Positions 44,881 to 54,141 of a stretch of 64,000 nucleotides of DNA are shown piece after piece (position 1 is the stretch's first letter; each line of letters begins with the position of its first letter). The position numbers were made by a program, and so were the translations under genes. Below the pieces are notes generated by a model. That model was not told the origin of the DNA and made no database searches. It saw nothing but the letters and a program-made list of their open reading frames with translations. Source of the stretch: Paraburkholderia sp. IMGN_8 (GTDB taxonomy: Bacteria > Pseudomonadota > Gammaproteobacteria > Burkholderiales > Burkholderiaceae); NCBI RefSeq assembly GCF_038050405.1, contig NZ_CP150900.1:3658001-3722000 (forward strand), in the 5' to 3' direction.

Positions 44881-46053
44881 ATGTATGCAAAAGTGATTTC
44901 GATGCTTTTCTATATGTTCTTTACCTGTGTGATCTTCAACCCGCAGATTTCGGGCGTCACAATCTACCTGTACGTCATGCTGCCGTTTCTCGATCCGGGG
45001 TATACGGCCTATCTCGTTGCGACGTTTCGCCGATGGATCGTACCTCTCGCGATTGCCCTCACGGTCTGCCTTGTCAGCGCACCGATGGCCGCCGCCAAAG
45101 TCGCATCGGTGGCTATTTGCGTCGGCTATCTCGCCTACACGTTCTCGAAACGCATCCAGTTTCTGCACATGTGGATGGTCATCAATGTGCTGTTCGGCGT
45201 CGTGCAGTTCGTCCTCTACTACGTCGACCACGACCTCTCCGTCCAGTTCGGACCCGATGCAGTTTCGCAAATGCTCTGGGGCGACTCCGCGACCCAAACC
45301 AACACTAACTTTTACGAGATTCTCTATTTTGCGCGCGTCAGCGGCTTCTCACGTGAAGCCGGATTCTTTGCCTCCTTGCTAATCGCGTCGTTTGCGCTGT
45401 ACCTAATGCAAGACGGGAAGAAAAGCAAAGCAATGATCGCGATCTATTGCGTCGGGCTCATCATAAGCTTCTCGAAGGCTTCCTTCGTGCTGGTGATTTT
45501 CGCCCTCTTCTATTTTATGCGCCGGCAGCTACGCACGATTCACCCGTTGGTCTCGCTCATAGGCTTTGCGGCCATTTCCATGACAATCGCGCTGTACATG
45601 AACCAATATGACTTCTTCGGCTCCGAGACTATAGCTCACCGGCTGGCCGGATACCCGTTCCTGCTCGATGCGCGCTTTGCGGACCTCATTAAGGGCGTCA
45701 CCTCAGCCCAACTGAACAACGAATACGGCTATCTGCCCTATCTTCACATCAACGCGAAGCTTTACCGGTTGAGTGACGTGACGTTCTCCAGTATTCCCGG
45801 GCTGATTGCCGACGTGGGACTCGTCGCCGCGCTGGTTCTGATTGGCGTATTGGCGTTCACCGCGAGCGACGGATTTGTGGTCCTGCTCTTCCTTTTGATT
45901 ACCGCTACGGTCAGCATCACGATGGTGACATCGTTCGTCCCGCTCGCCTATCTGATCTGCTACTGGCCGCGCATCGCGGCGTATTGCGCGAACCAACGCG
46001 AACGCGCTCAAGCAATGGCAGGACGCAGACAGCCAACGTTGTGGCGAACCTGA
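44881..46053 (+). CDS. Wzy-like polysaccharide polymerase
   Basis: A 390-residue inner-membrane protein with about 10-11 helices and a large periplasmic loop (about residues 115-165 and 240-300: S-G-F-S-R-E-A-G-F-F-A and L-A-G-Y-P-F-L-L-D-A-R). The R-E-A-G-F-F-A-S-L-L motif resembles the O-antigen ligase/polymerase family loop. ATG 44881 is preferred over ATG 44875 because AGGAG ends right before 44875. Its position between the GT4 and a PslG-like glycosidase fits a Wzy that joins repeat units in the periplasm. Proteins of this family vary too much for firm assignment. Confidence 0.78.
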   Translation: MYAKVISMLFYMFFTCVIFNPQISGVTIYLYVMLPFLDPGYTAYLVATFRRWIVPLAIALTVCLVSAPMAAAKVASVAICVGYLAYTFSKRIQFLHMWMVINVLFGVVQFVLYYVDHDLSVQFGPDAVSQMLWGDSATQTNTNFYEILYFARVSGFSREAGFFASLLIASFALYLMQDGKKSKAMIAIYCVGLIISFSKASFVLVIFALFYFMRRQLRTIHPLVSLIGFAAISMTIALYMNQYDFFGSETIAHRLAGYPFLLDARFADLIKGVTSAQLNNEYGYLPYLHINAKLYRLSDVTFSSIPGLIADVGLVAALVLIGVLAFTASDGFVVLLFLLITATVSITMVTSFVPLAYLICYWPRIAAYCANQRERAQAMAGRRQPTLWRT

Positions 46054-46147
46054 TGGGTGCAAGCAACTCGCTCCACAACATTGAGTTCGCATACGGGCCA
46101 GGAACGTCCGTTCCGGTCCCGGCGAGCGGTTCATCGAGGATGATGCC

Positions 46148-47812
46148 ATGCCGACGATTCATCTCTGCCGAAGCCTATTCAAAACATGCGCATTCTGGCG
46201 CGCTACGCTGTCTGCACTATTGTTGCTGGTTCTCTCAAGCGGCTCATACGCACAACTACAACTGCGCCTGGCTAGTCCGCCGGGCTCACTGGTCATGCCG
46301 ACAAACGGCAAGAAGATCCTCCGGTTCGACGTCTCGCCGCCGGTAGATCTACGCCAGGCAAAGATGACAGTCAGCGTTTTCCCATATGACAGCGATGGCC
46401 AGTTGACACCAGCTCCGCTCGCCACGTACGAGAGAACCATCAGCAACATACAGCCAGGCAAGGCGATCAACGTCGGCGTAGCTATACCGCGTTCTGGTTT
46501 GTTCCGCCTCGACGCAACCTTGAAATCGCCGAATGGTGAAACGCTCGGCAAGACGGCGAGCACTCTGGCTGTGGTAACGAAACGCAACGAAGTGGGGCCT
46601 TCCGACTTCGGTGTCGTCACCCATTTCGCTCAAGGCAGCATACCGCCCTCGGTGCTGTTGCCGCTCATCAAGCAGGCCGGGTTTTCGTGGATCCGGGACG
46701 AACTCTATTGGCAGGAAATCGAAAAAACGCCAGGCACCTTTACCTTTCCTGCGCGCTACGACGCATACCTTGCCGCATGTGCCCGCCTCGGGATTTCGCC
46801 TTTGGTCGTTCTCGATTACGGTAACGCGGGTGCCTATCCGACGCTCTTCTCGACGTCGAACTTTCCGCAGTCACCCGAAGCCCGGAAGCGGTTCGTCCGT
46901 TACGTCGACGCGGTGGTCACCCACTACGGCGGGACAGTTAAGTATTGGGAGTTGTGGAATGAGCCGGACTTCAACAAGATTAGCTACACCGCCTACCTTG
47001 CCCTGCTAAAGGAAACGTTCGGCGCCATCAAGCATGTAAGCCCGGATGCATCGGTCATTTCCTGCGGCGGCGGCGGCGCGGGCGGCGGCCCCGGTGGCGA
47101 CTGCATTGTTGCACTGATCAAGGAAGGAGGACTGAACGACCAGGACGGCTTTAGCATACACCCCTATATGCCGCCCAATGCCCCAGAAACAGGCTATAAG
47201 GGCACGGGCGGCCCGATCGGTGCCGTGAGCATTCCAACGACGTGGCCCTACCTGAAAGAACTTACTGCGCAGCATGTGAAAGCAAACGGCCGGCCTCTGC
47301 AGGTTTGGGTGACGGAGTTGGGTTGGCCTGTGAATCCCAAAGAGCCGGGGCAAGATGAGGCGACGCAAGCGGCCAATCTGGTGCGCACCTATTTGCTATC
47401 GCGGCGCTATGGCGCGGTTCACGTGCTGTTCTGGTATGACTTTGTCGACGATGGCACCGACATCAACAACTTCGAGCAGAATTTTGGCTTGCTGCACAAC
47501 GATCTGACACCCAAACCTGCGTTCGTCGCCGCTTCCGTGTTGAGTAGCACGGTCGGCAAGCGTAGCTGGGGAAAGGCGCTAATCGACAAGGAGAGCGTCA
47601 AGGCGTATCAGTACGGGACCGATGATCCAGTCATCGTCGGCTGGACCACCGACGGCAAGGAACGTACGGCATCCATAAGCCTGCCGGCCGGCAGATATAT
47701 TCAGCGCGACTGGCAAGGTGCCGATACGCCCGTAACGATTACCGCGCAAAGCTTCGACTGGCGAGTGGGCCCGCTGCCTCGTTACCTTATTCTGGACCAG
47801 CCTTCGAACTGA
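46148..47812 (+). CDS. PslG-like exported glycosidase (clan GH-A, GH39-like)
   Basis: A 554-residue protein with a signal peptide (about 1-35, ending S-Y-A-Q) followed by an Ig-like N-terminal domain of about 110 residues and a (beta/alpha)8 domain. Catalytic residues are visible: acid/base E272 in Y-W-E-L-W-N-E-P-D-F-N and nucleophile E390 in V-W-V-T-E-L-G-W-P. A C-terminal beta domain (residues 470-554) ends the protein. Together with Wzy/Wzx genes it recalls PslG, which trims polymer during export. GAGG precedes the ATG; 94 bases after the Wzy-like gene, same strand. Confidence 0.88.
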   Translation: MPTIHLCRSLFKTCAFWRATLSALLLLVLSSGSYAQLQLRLASPPGSLVMPTNGKKILRFDVSPPVDLRQAKMTVSVFPYDSDGQLTPAPLATYERTISNIQPGKAINVGVAIPRSGLFRLDATLKSPNGETLGKTASTLAVVTKRNEVGPSDFGVVTHFAQGSIPPSVLLPLIKQAGFSWIRDELYWQEIEKTPGTFTFPARYDAYLAACARLGISPLVVLDYGNAGAYPTLFSTSNFPQSPEARKRFVRYVDAVVTHYGGTVKYWELWNEPDFNKISYTAYLALLKETFGAIKHVSPDASVISCGGGGAGGGPGGDCIVALIKEGGLNDQDGFSIHPYMPPNAPETGYKGTGGPIGAVSIPTTWPYLKELTAQHVKANGRPLQVWVTELGWPVNPKEPGQDEATQAANLVRTYLLSRRYGAVHVLFWYDFVDDGTDINNFEQNFGLLHNDLTPKPAFVAASVLSSTVGKRSWGKALIDKESVKAYQYGTDDPVIVGWTTDGKERTASISLPAGRYIQRDWQGADTPVTITAQSFDWRVGPLPRYLILDQPSN

Positions 47813-47857
47813 AAGAATCAGATGATCGTGGAGCGCCTCACCCATACATGCCACGAC

Positions 47858-48892
47858 TCACCGAACGACGCTACGCGGCGCCGCCGTCGCGCGTTTCTCC
47901 TCAACCCACAGTGCGGCGCGAACGTCGTCGGGCCACCCCTGCGCTTCGAGGCCATGATGCTTGAACAGACTAAGCGCAATGCGCTCAAGACCGAAGCCGA
48001 CACACCCGGTGTGGGCAACCTGACCTGCGTCGGTGGTAATTTTCCAGACTTCGCCGAAGCGATCGAGATGATAGTTGAAGCTGGCACACGCAGTAGGCTT
48101 TTCAGCGTTGATACCCGGAATCAGCAATTCGTATTTCAACTCCTGACGGCGCTGGATATCCGCGACGATCTTGCCGGCGCGCCCAAAAAATGGATCGTTG
48201 GCAACCTCGACCGTCGCCGGTAAGCGAAGCGCGCGCATCATGCCCGAGGCATGCTCCATCAATTGCTTGCGGAAGTCCTGAACCTGGTCCGCCGTCCCCA
48301 TACGCACGAATTCGCGCTGCCGGAACATCTGCATGCGCGCTGGGTCGATTGACGGTTCATGCCGAAAGCAATACGAGAGGATGTCGACGATCCGCCCTGC
48401 TTCAGGCAACGGACCACGCGCTGCTATTATCGAATAAACGGGGTAACACGCTGCGGGCGTCATGGACAATCTGCTGGGCTTCAGCTCTTCCGCCCAGTCG
48501 TCCCGGTTATCGAGGCACTTCAACAAGCGCTGGTGGTCGCGATCGTCACCGCAGAAACTGAAAACCGTCCCGATCTGTTCCGGGCAATTTTGCCAGAATC
48601 CGCTCGCTTCCAGCACTTTGCGGTTCATTGCGGGCGGGAAACGCAGCATCTCCACATGCTTGCCTGCGCCCCAGACGCCAACCATCGCGTTGACGCGCGC
48701 GACCACTTCCTCGAAGACTGCACTGCGCCCATACACCCCCTCTACGCCGGTGGAAATCAACAAGCCGCTTGCCAGAAGCGCTTCGAGAAAGGAGAGACTG
48801 TCGCGCGGCCGCGGTGCGGCCGGAAAGTCCCCCAGTCCATCGGACCCGATTTCGGCCTTCGTGATGTCTTCGGCTCTGTTAAGCATGGTCAT
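47858..48892 (-). CDS. Amino acid:[carrier protein] ligase, class II aaRS-like (copy 2)
   Basis: A 344-residue homologue of the seryl-tRNA-synthetase catalytic core that lacks a tRNA-binding arm. Known members activate glycine or alanine with ATP and load it onto the phosphopantetheine arm of a small carrier protein. The expected zinc ligands are present with family spacing: C149, E194 (in R-Q-R-E-F-V-R) and C297 (in H-T-G-C). Motif 3 is G-F-G-L-E-R-I-A-L. The start at 48892 overlaps the stop of the upstream paralogue by 14 bases, so the two genes are coupled. No carrier-protein gene was seen next door. Confidence 0.88.
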   Translation of the reverse strand: MTMLNRAEDITKAEIGSDGLGDFPAAPRPRDSLSFLEALLASGLLISTGVEGVYGRSAVFEEVVARVNAMVGVWGAGKHVEMLRFPPAMNRKVLEASGFWQNCPEQIGTVFSFCGDDRDHQRLLKCLDNRDDWAEELKPSRLSMTPAACYPVYSIIAARGPLPEAGRIVDILSYCFRHEPSIDPARMQMFRQREFVRMGTADQVQDFRKQLMEHASGMMRALRLPATVEVANDPFFGRAGKIVADIQRRQELKYELLIPGINAEKPTACASFNYHLDRFGEVWKITTDAGQVAHTGCVGFGLERIALSLFKHHGLEAQGWPDDVRAALWVEEKRATAAPRSVVR

Positions 48893-49877
48893 TGCCCCAC
48901 AACACAGTACGAACGCCTCGCGGCCAGTGAGCCGTATTGAGGCCGTGATGTTTGAAGAGACTGAGCGCGACGCGCTCCAGCCCGAAGCCGCAGCAGCCAG
49001 TGTGAGCGATTTCGCCGCTATCGGTATAGATCTTCCACAGCGAACTGAATCGATCGAGGTGGTAATTGAAACTGCCACACGCCGTGACCTTGTACGGATT
49101 GATTCCGGGCACCAGCAGTTCGAACTTCAAATGTTGTTCGCGCTGACTGTCGGCCAGGATCTTCCCGCCACGACCAAAAAACGCATCGTTCGCGACACCG
49201 ATCGACGCCGGCAACTGAAGCAGGCGCATCATGGCTTCGGCGTGTTCGATCCAGTCTTCGCGAAATGCCAGTACTTGGGCCGCCGTTCCCATGCGGACGA
49301 ACTCGCGCTGCCGGAACATCAACATGCGTTCAGGCTCGCTTGATGGCTCATGCCGACAACAATACGAGAAGATATCGACGAGCCGGCCGCTTTCTGGCAG
49401 CCTGCCGCGCGCCGCCATCACCGGATAGACGGGATAACAGGCCACAGGCGTCAGGACTATCTTCGTCGGATGCACGTCTTCGGTCCAGTCTTCCTGTTTG
49501 TCGAGACACTTCAACAAACGTTGATGACGCCGCTCGTCGCCATGAAAACTGAACACCGCGCCCAGCTGATCGGGGAAATTGCTCCAATAGCCGCTTTCCT
49601 CCAGCACCTGCCGGCTCATCACCGGCGGGAAGCGAATGACTTCCACCTCTTTCTCCGCCCCCCAGTCACCGATCAGATCACTGACCCTCTCGACGACGTC
49701 TTCGAACATTTCGCTGCGACCATATAGGCCATCAACACCCGTTGAAATTAACAAGCCAGCCGAAAGAAGCCGCTGCAGATACGTCGTACCATCGACCGTT
49801 CTGCGTGTGGCAAAGGAGTCGGCGCCAGCGTCGGCCGCATCCACGCCTGCCTGAATATCTTCGGTGTGTGTGCTCAT
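48879..49877 (-). CDS. Amino acid:[carrier protein] ligase, class II aaRS-like (copy 1)
   Basis: A 332-residue close paralogue of the next gene. Zinc ligands C147, E192 and C295 show the same 45- and 103-residue spacing as copy 2. Shared blocks include L-L-I-S-T-G-V-x-G-x-Y-G-R-S, M-F-R-Q-R-E-F-V-R-M-G-T and F-N-Y-H-L-D-R-F. The two copies differ around the amino-acid pocket and the C-terminus, so they may load different amino acids or carriers. First gene of the pair. Its location between a polymer glycosidase and the EPS priming enzyme suggests aminoacyl decoration of the polysaccharide or a precursor (inference). Confidence 0.88.
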   Translation of the reverse strand: MSTHTEDIQAGVDAADAGADSFATRRTVDGTTYLQRLLSAGLLISTGVDGLYGRSEMFEDVVERVSDLIGDWGAEKEVEVIRFPPVMSRQVLEESGYWSNFPDQLGAVFSFHGDERRHQRLLKCLDKQEDWTEDVHPTKIVLTPVACYPVYPVMAARGRLPESGRLVDIFSYCCRHEPSSEPERMLMFRQREFVRMGTAAQVLAFREDWIEHAEAMMRLLQLPASIGVANDAFFGRGGKILADSQREQHLKFELLVPGINPYKVTACGSFNYHLDRFSSLWKIYTDSGEIAHTGCCGFGLERVALSLFKHHGLNTAHWPRGVRTVLWGNDHA

Positions 49878-50029
49878 CTTTCTGTCCCAATGGAGTTATT
49901 TCATAAAGGACTGCGAACAGGATGTTCCCTATACCCCGAGGCAAGCGTTACGAACGGCCGGGGCCCATTCAGGCAACTCGTCCTTGGCATGCAGGCGCGG
50001 GATAAACGACGGAGAGCGCACAACAGAGA

Positions 50030-51511
50030 TCAGTACGCGCCGTCGCGCCGAACCACCACGCCAACCGTCTTGAACAGAATCGTGATGTCGTACCATAGCG
50101 ACCAGTTTTTCACATACCATGCGTCCAGGAATACGCGCCTTGCGTAATCCGTATCATTACGGCCGCTTACCTGCCAGAGCCCTGTCATACCCGGCTTTGC
50201 CAATAGATAGTAGGCGGCATCTTCACCGTACCGAGCGATCTCCTTTTCGATTACCGGGCGCGGTCCCACGAGGCTCATGTCCCCGCGCAGCACGTTCCAC
50301 AACTGCGGCAATTCGTCGAGGCTTGTTTTGCGCAGTAGCGCGCCAATTGGCGTGATTCGGACATCGTCCTTCAGTTTGAAGTCCTTCTCCCATTCGGCTC
50401 TTGCCACCGGGTCCCGCTCGAGCAATTCCTTCAGCACCCTGTCGGCATTGGGCACCATCGAGCGGAACTTGTAGCAGTTGAACTTCTTGCCGTCTTGTCC
50501 GATTCGCGTGTGCCCAAAAAACGCAGAACTACCGTCCCTTGCCACCAGGGCCGCAATGGTCACGAAGATGGGCAGCAGCATGAGTAGAAGAAATCCTCCC
50601 ACCACTACGTCGAAGATCCGCTTGAGAACTCTGGCAGAAAAGCGCGCGAGGTTGTTTTGCACGCGCAACATCATCACTTCATGGCCAAAGAAGTACGATA
50701 TGTCGGTGCCACACAACGGCACGCCACGCATCGACGCCATCACGGTTACGTCCCGAATGCCGTACTTCGTGAGTCCACGAACCCACATATCGCGCAAGGC
50801 CCGGTGATCGTGTTCCAGCGCTATCACAACCTGTATCCCAGGCAACGATCTGAACGTCGCAGGGGTCAAGCCTTGCAGAATGGGGGCGTCCGAGACAAGG
50901 ATCGCGTCTTTGTCCACGGCTGCTTCGGCGTCGGGCGCGACATATGCGATCACGTCCACGCCCAGAAACGACTGGTTCGACAGCGCCCGTCTGGTTTCCA
51001 ACGCGTTTTCGCCACAACCAACAATCAGCGTCGGCCTCTTCCACAGGTTTGCCCAATCGAGCGCGCGCTTTGTTAGCGATCGGAACGCGGGCACGAAGAC
51101 AAGGGCGCCGCTCCACGTCAATGCCCACCATCCACGCGAAAACATACCCTTAGTCAGCGTCGTAAGCGCCAGATGAATGACCGCGAGCACGATTAACGTC
51201 CGGAAAATCTCCTGGAGTTCACGCCACATAGGCCTGCGACACGTGTAGTGCCGCAGTTTCGCCCAGAACCACGCCGTTCCAGCACAAGCAAGCGCCATGT
51301 AGATCAGCATGGGGTGATTTGAGAGAATCCCCCAAACGCTCTTCGGCGGCTCGGTGACAAAGCTGCCCAGCACGCGAGTCGTCACTAAAAGTGCCACAGT
51401 AAAACCAACAATGTCTGCGGCTGCCAGTGCGACCTTGTTCGTCAGAGCCGGAAATGGATTGACGCCAAGTCTGGGCAGTGACGAGTACTCGATTCCGATG
51501 GTGGAGTTCAC
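50030..51511 (-). CDS. Undecaprenyl-phosphate sugar phosphotransferase (WbaP-type initiating enzyme)
   Basis: A 493-residue membrane protein that moves a hexose-1-phosphate onto undecaprenyl phosphate to start the repeat unit. Four N-terminal helices and a CoA-binding-like middle domain (T-L-I-V-G-C-G-E-N-A) precede the bacterial sugar transferase domain from about residue 290: R-V-L-K-R-I-F-D-V-V-V-G, F-G-H-T-R-I-G-Q-D-G-K-K-F, K-F-R-S-M-V-P-N-A, T-S-L-D-E-L-P-Q-L-W-N-V, G-D-M-S-L-V-G-P-R-P and K-P-G-M-T-G-L-W-Q-V-S-G-R. The start is GTG at 51511 with GAGGAA upstream. WbaP members usually use galactose-1-P; glucose cannot be excluded. Confidence 0.95.
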   Translation of the reverse strand: MNSTIGIEYSSLPRLGVNPFPALTNKVALAAADIVGFTVALLVTTRVLGSFVTEPPKSVWGILSNHPMLIYMALACAGTAWFWAKLRHYTCRRPMWRELQEIFRTLIVLAVIHLALTTLTKGMFSRGWWALTWSGALVFVPAFRSLTKRALDWANLWKRPTLIVGCGENALETRRALSNQSFLGVDVIAYVAPDAEAAVDKDAILVSDAPILQGLTPATFRSLPGIQVVIALEHDHRALRDMWVRGLTKYGIRDVTVMASMRGVPLCGTDISYFFGHEVMMLRVQNNLARFSARVLKRIFDVVVGGFLLLMLLPIFVTIAALVARDGSSAFFGHTRIGQDGKKFNCYKFRSMVPNADRVLKELLERDPVARAEWEKDFKLKDDVRITPIGALLRKTSLDELPQLWNVLRGDMSLVGPRPVIEKEIARYGEDAAYYLLAKPGMTGLWQVSGRNDTDYARRVFLDAWYVKNWSLWYDITILFKTVGVVVRRDGAY

Positions 51512-51669
51512 TTGGCATTTCCTCGCATTGAACAGCCGGCAGACCAGTCAGACAAAATTCCGCAGACCCGTTCCGTCTTCCATTGGATCTTGGTCTTCGC
51601 GTGAACGGCGCACAGACGTCTTATCGGGACTTCAGCGCGCAAAAAGTACTATCACGCTTCCAAACTAAA

Positions 51670-52890
51670 TTACGATCGAAGCGATGGCACGCCGAGCTCC
51701 GCCGGTTCGTTTTCGACCGATATTGCGCGCACGGGCGGTCGAATTGACGCACGGAACTTGCGCCAGACACGCAGATTCTGATGCGATTCCATTGCCTTTA
51801 GGACTACTGCCAAGAACCCCCGGCGAAAAGCCGCCTCGGAGAACCGTTCCGCATTGACGCGACAACTCTCGGGCAAAAACTTGTGTGCGCCTGCTTCAAA
51901 TCTAAGGACCGCAGCCTGCACAGATTCGACGGTCTGCTCCTCGAAGAACACACCCGTCGGCCGCGGCTGTGTGTCGTCGATCACCGTTTCACATGCCCCG
52001 CCCTTACCGAACGCAATCACAGGTGTGCCGCAAGCCTGTGCCTCTACAATCGAAATACCGAAGTCTTCCTCTGCAGCGAATACAAATGCCCGTGCACGCT
52101 GCAGGTAGTCCCTGAGGACTGGGAAGGGCTGATGCCCCAGGATAATTACGTTGCGTCCAGCCTTGGCACGGATCTTTTCCATATCCGGACCGTCCCCGAT
52201 CACCACCAGCGAACGTTCAGGCATGCCGGAAAAGGCCTCTACGACCAGATCCACTTTTTTGTACGGCACCATTCTGGAGACCGTGACGTAGAACGACTCT
52301 TTATGCGTGCGCAACCCAAACGCGTCGGTGTCTACCGGTGGGTAAACGACTGTCGCATCGCGGCGGTAGACACGATTGACACGGCGCGCAATGAAATCCG
52401 AATTGACGACGAACGTATCGACTCCATTTGCCGTACGCACATCCCACGTGCGCAGATAGTGGAGCGCGACGCGAGCGAACAACGAACGAAAACCCCTCAT
52501 CAGATTCGCTTCCGTCAGGTACTGATGCTGCAGGTCCCACGCATAGCGGATGGGTGAGTGGACATAGCTGACATGAAGTTGATCGGGTCCCACCAGCACG
52601 CCCTTCGCAACAGCATGCGAACTTGAAATGATCAGATCGTAGGCAGACAGGTCGAACTGCTCGATTGCTAGCGGAAAGAGCGGCAGGTAATTACGGTACT
52701 TCCGCTTGGCGAACGGTAGTTTTTGCACAAACGAAGTCTTGGCCATTTTCCCTTTTAAAAAAGTACGATCTTCCATAAAGTCGATCAAGCTAAAGACATC
52801 AGCTTCGGGAAAGCATTCGATCATCTGTTCAACCACTCGTTCGGACCCGCCATATGTCACTAACCATTCGTGAACAATTGCAACCCTCAT
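51670..52890 (-). CDS. Glycosyltransferase family 4 (WbaZ-like)
   Basis: A 406-residue GT-B enzyme. N-terminus R-V-A-I-V-H-E-W-L-V-T-Y-G-G-S-E-R-V-V (acceptor domain), Y-V-H-S-P-I-R-Y-A-W-D, and the donor motif A-A-E-E-D-F-G-I-S-I-V-E-A-Q-A-C-G-T-P-V. This class is common in EPS loci and often mannose-specific. ATG 52890 with GGAGG upstream is preferred to the longer frame. It lies 158 bases downstream of nothing but a short spacer from the WbaP gene start; a 310-base gap separates it from the GT2 upstream. Confidence 0.92.
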   Translation of the reverse strand: MRVAIVHEWLVTYGGSERVVEQMIECFPEADVFSLIDFMEDRTFLKGKMAKTSFVQKLPFAKRKYRNYLPLFPLAIEQFDLSAYDLIISSSHAVAKGVLVGPDQLHVSYVHSPIRYAWDLQHQYLTEANLMRGFRSLFARVALHYLRTWDVRTANGVDTFVVNSDFIARRVNRVYRRDATVVYPPVDTDAFGLRTHKESFYVTVSRMVPYKKVDLVVEAFSGMPERSLVVIGDGPDMEKIRAKAGRNVIILGHQPFPVLRDYLQRARAFVFAAEEDFGISIVEAQACGTPVIAFGKGGACETVIDDTQPRPTGVFFEEQTVESVQAAVLRFEAGAHKFLPESCRVNAERFSEAAFRRGFLAVVLKAMESHQNLRVWRKFRASIRPPVRAISVENEPAELGVPSLRS

Positions 52891-53200
52891 CGCGATACCT
52901 CCATGATTGAATGGTTCAGCAACTGTGGCGCGGTCGCCCCGCAGTGCGCCATTACTGCCGATCCTAGGCGGCCCCCTGCCACCCTTCGGTTCGGATTCGC
53001 ACAGAAGGTCTTTCGGCTGAAATGCCAACGTCTGCCCGCCGGCAAGACCGCAACCCGCTATGTCGGCCACAGCAGGGTTACATGGCTGGTCACGGCACAT
53101 AATCCGCAAGAAGGTTCAGCAGATTTTTTCATAGGCATTCTTCGCTACGAGTTCGGCGAGCATGGCATCTTGCCGACCACGAGAACGCACAGCGCAGCGA
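52891..53200. other. 310-base spacer within the minus-strand EPS block
   Basis: No gene recognised. It may contain a separate promoter for the GT4-WbaP part. No terminator hairpin with a T-run was identified. Confidence 0.4.
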
Positions 53201-54124
53201 TTACATGCCAAGTTGCCGGGTAACCTGCGCAGACATACGCATACCGGCGACGATCCCCCGCCGCACGCTCTTGCGGCCGGCTGGCGTGAATCGCGGATAC
53301 TTAACCAGCAGCGCGAGCAACGAATACCCCTCGGCTATCAGCGAGCGAGGAAAGCCCAGGTTCTTGCGGCTGAAGTAGATCCGATTGCGTGTGCAATAGA
53401 AGAGACTGAAGGGGCTTTCGCTACCGCCTGTCGAGAAGCTTACCTTGTGGGCAACCTGTGATGTTGGAACGTAGAGCAGATGGATCTCCTGACGGTTCAT
53501 GCGCCACACGAAATCCGCATCGTCGTAGTAGACGAAGTACTTTTCGTCCATCATGCCAACGCGGTCGAATACGCTTTTATGAAGCAACATGAAGCACGTT
53601 GGCGCATACTCGGTAAAGGCGCTCCGGTCGAACTGCCCATGATCCTCGACGCCGTCACCCACATGCTTGGTAATCGCTTTTAACGGCGAAAACCATCCGC
53701 CAGCACACCAGATGCGGTTCGTGCCGTGATAGAAGATTTTCGGAATGGACGCCAGCGTCGTGCCTGCCGAGATCGGCGCAACAAGTTTCGCAATGGTAGC
53801 GGGATCGAGGAAATCGACATCGTTGTTGGCCAGTAGTACATATTCGCAGCCGTCAGCCAACGCCATTGCGATACCCTGATTGTTCCCGCGCGCGACGCCC
53901 GCATTCGCGTTATTGAAGACAATCTCGGTTTCGATGCCAGCGAGTGTGGCGAGCTCTCGCGCCATGATGCTACCGCTGTCGGTCGCGCTATTGTCGATCA
54001 CATAAAGCTTCAGAAGCACCCCATCCTGCACCTTAAGGCTGGCGAAGAAATCTTCGAGTACGTCGTCAGACTGGTAAAGCACTGTGACAACACCCACCCG
54101 AGGTTTAGTGCGCACGCTGTCCAT
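53201..54124 (-). CDS. Glycosyltransferase family 2 (rhamnosyltransferase-like)
   Basis: A 307-residue GT-A enzyme. V-G-V-V-T-V-L-Y-Q-S-D-D-V-L, Y-V-I-D-N-S-A-T-D-S, G-N-N-Q-G-I-A, and L-L-A-N-N-D-V-D-F (D-x-D site), with Y-D-D-A-D-F-V-W-R later, match the RfbF-like GT2 group often using dTDP-rhamnose or similar deoxy-sugars. The start is ATG 54124 (GGGAG upstream). An in-frame GTG at 54145 overlaps the stop of the preceding gene as GTGA and is a real alternative; either way the genes are co-translated. Confidence 0.9.
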   Translation of the reverse strand: MDSVRTKPRVGVVTVLYQSDDVLEDFFASLKVQDGVLLKLYVIDNSATDSGSIMARELATLAGIETEIVFNNANAGVARGNNQGIAMALADGCEYVLLANNDVDFLDPATIAKLVAPISAGTTLASIPKIFYHGTNRIWCAGGWFSPLKAITKHVGDGVEDHGQFDRSAFTEYAPTCFMLLHKSVFDRVGMMDEKYFVYYDDADFVWRMNRQEIHLLYVPTSQVAHKVSFSTGGSESPFSLFYCTRNRIYFSRKNLGFPRSLIAEGYSLLALLVKYPRFTPAGRKSVRRGIVAGMRMSAQVTRQLGM

Positions 54125-54141
54125 GATCCCGCTCCCGTTGA

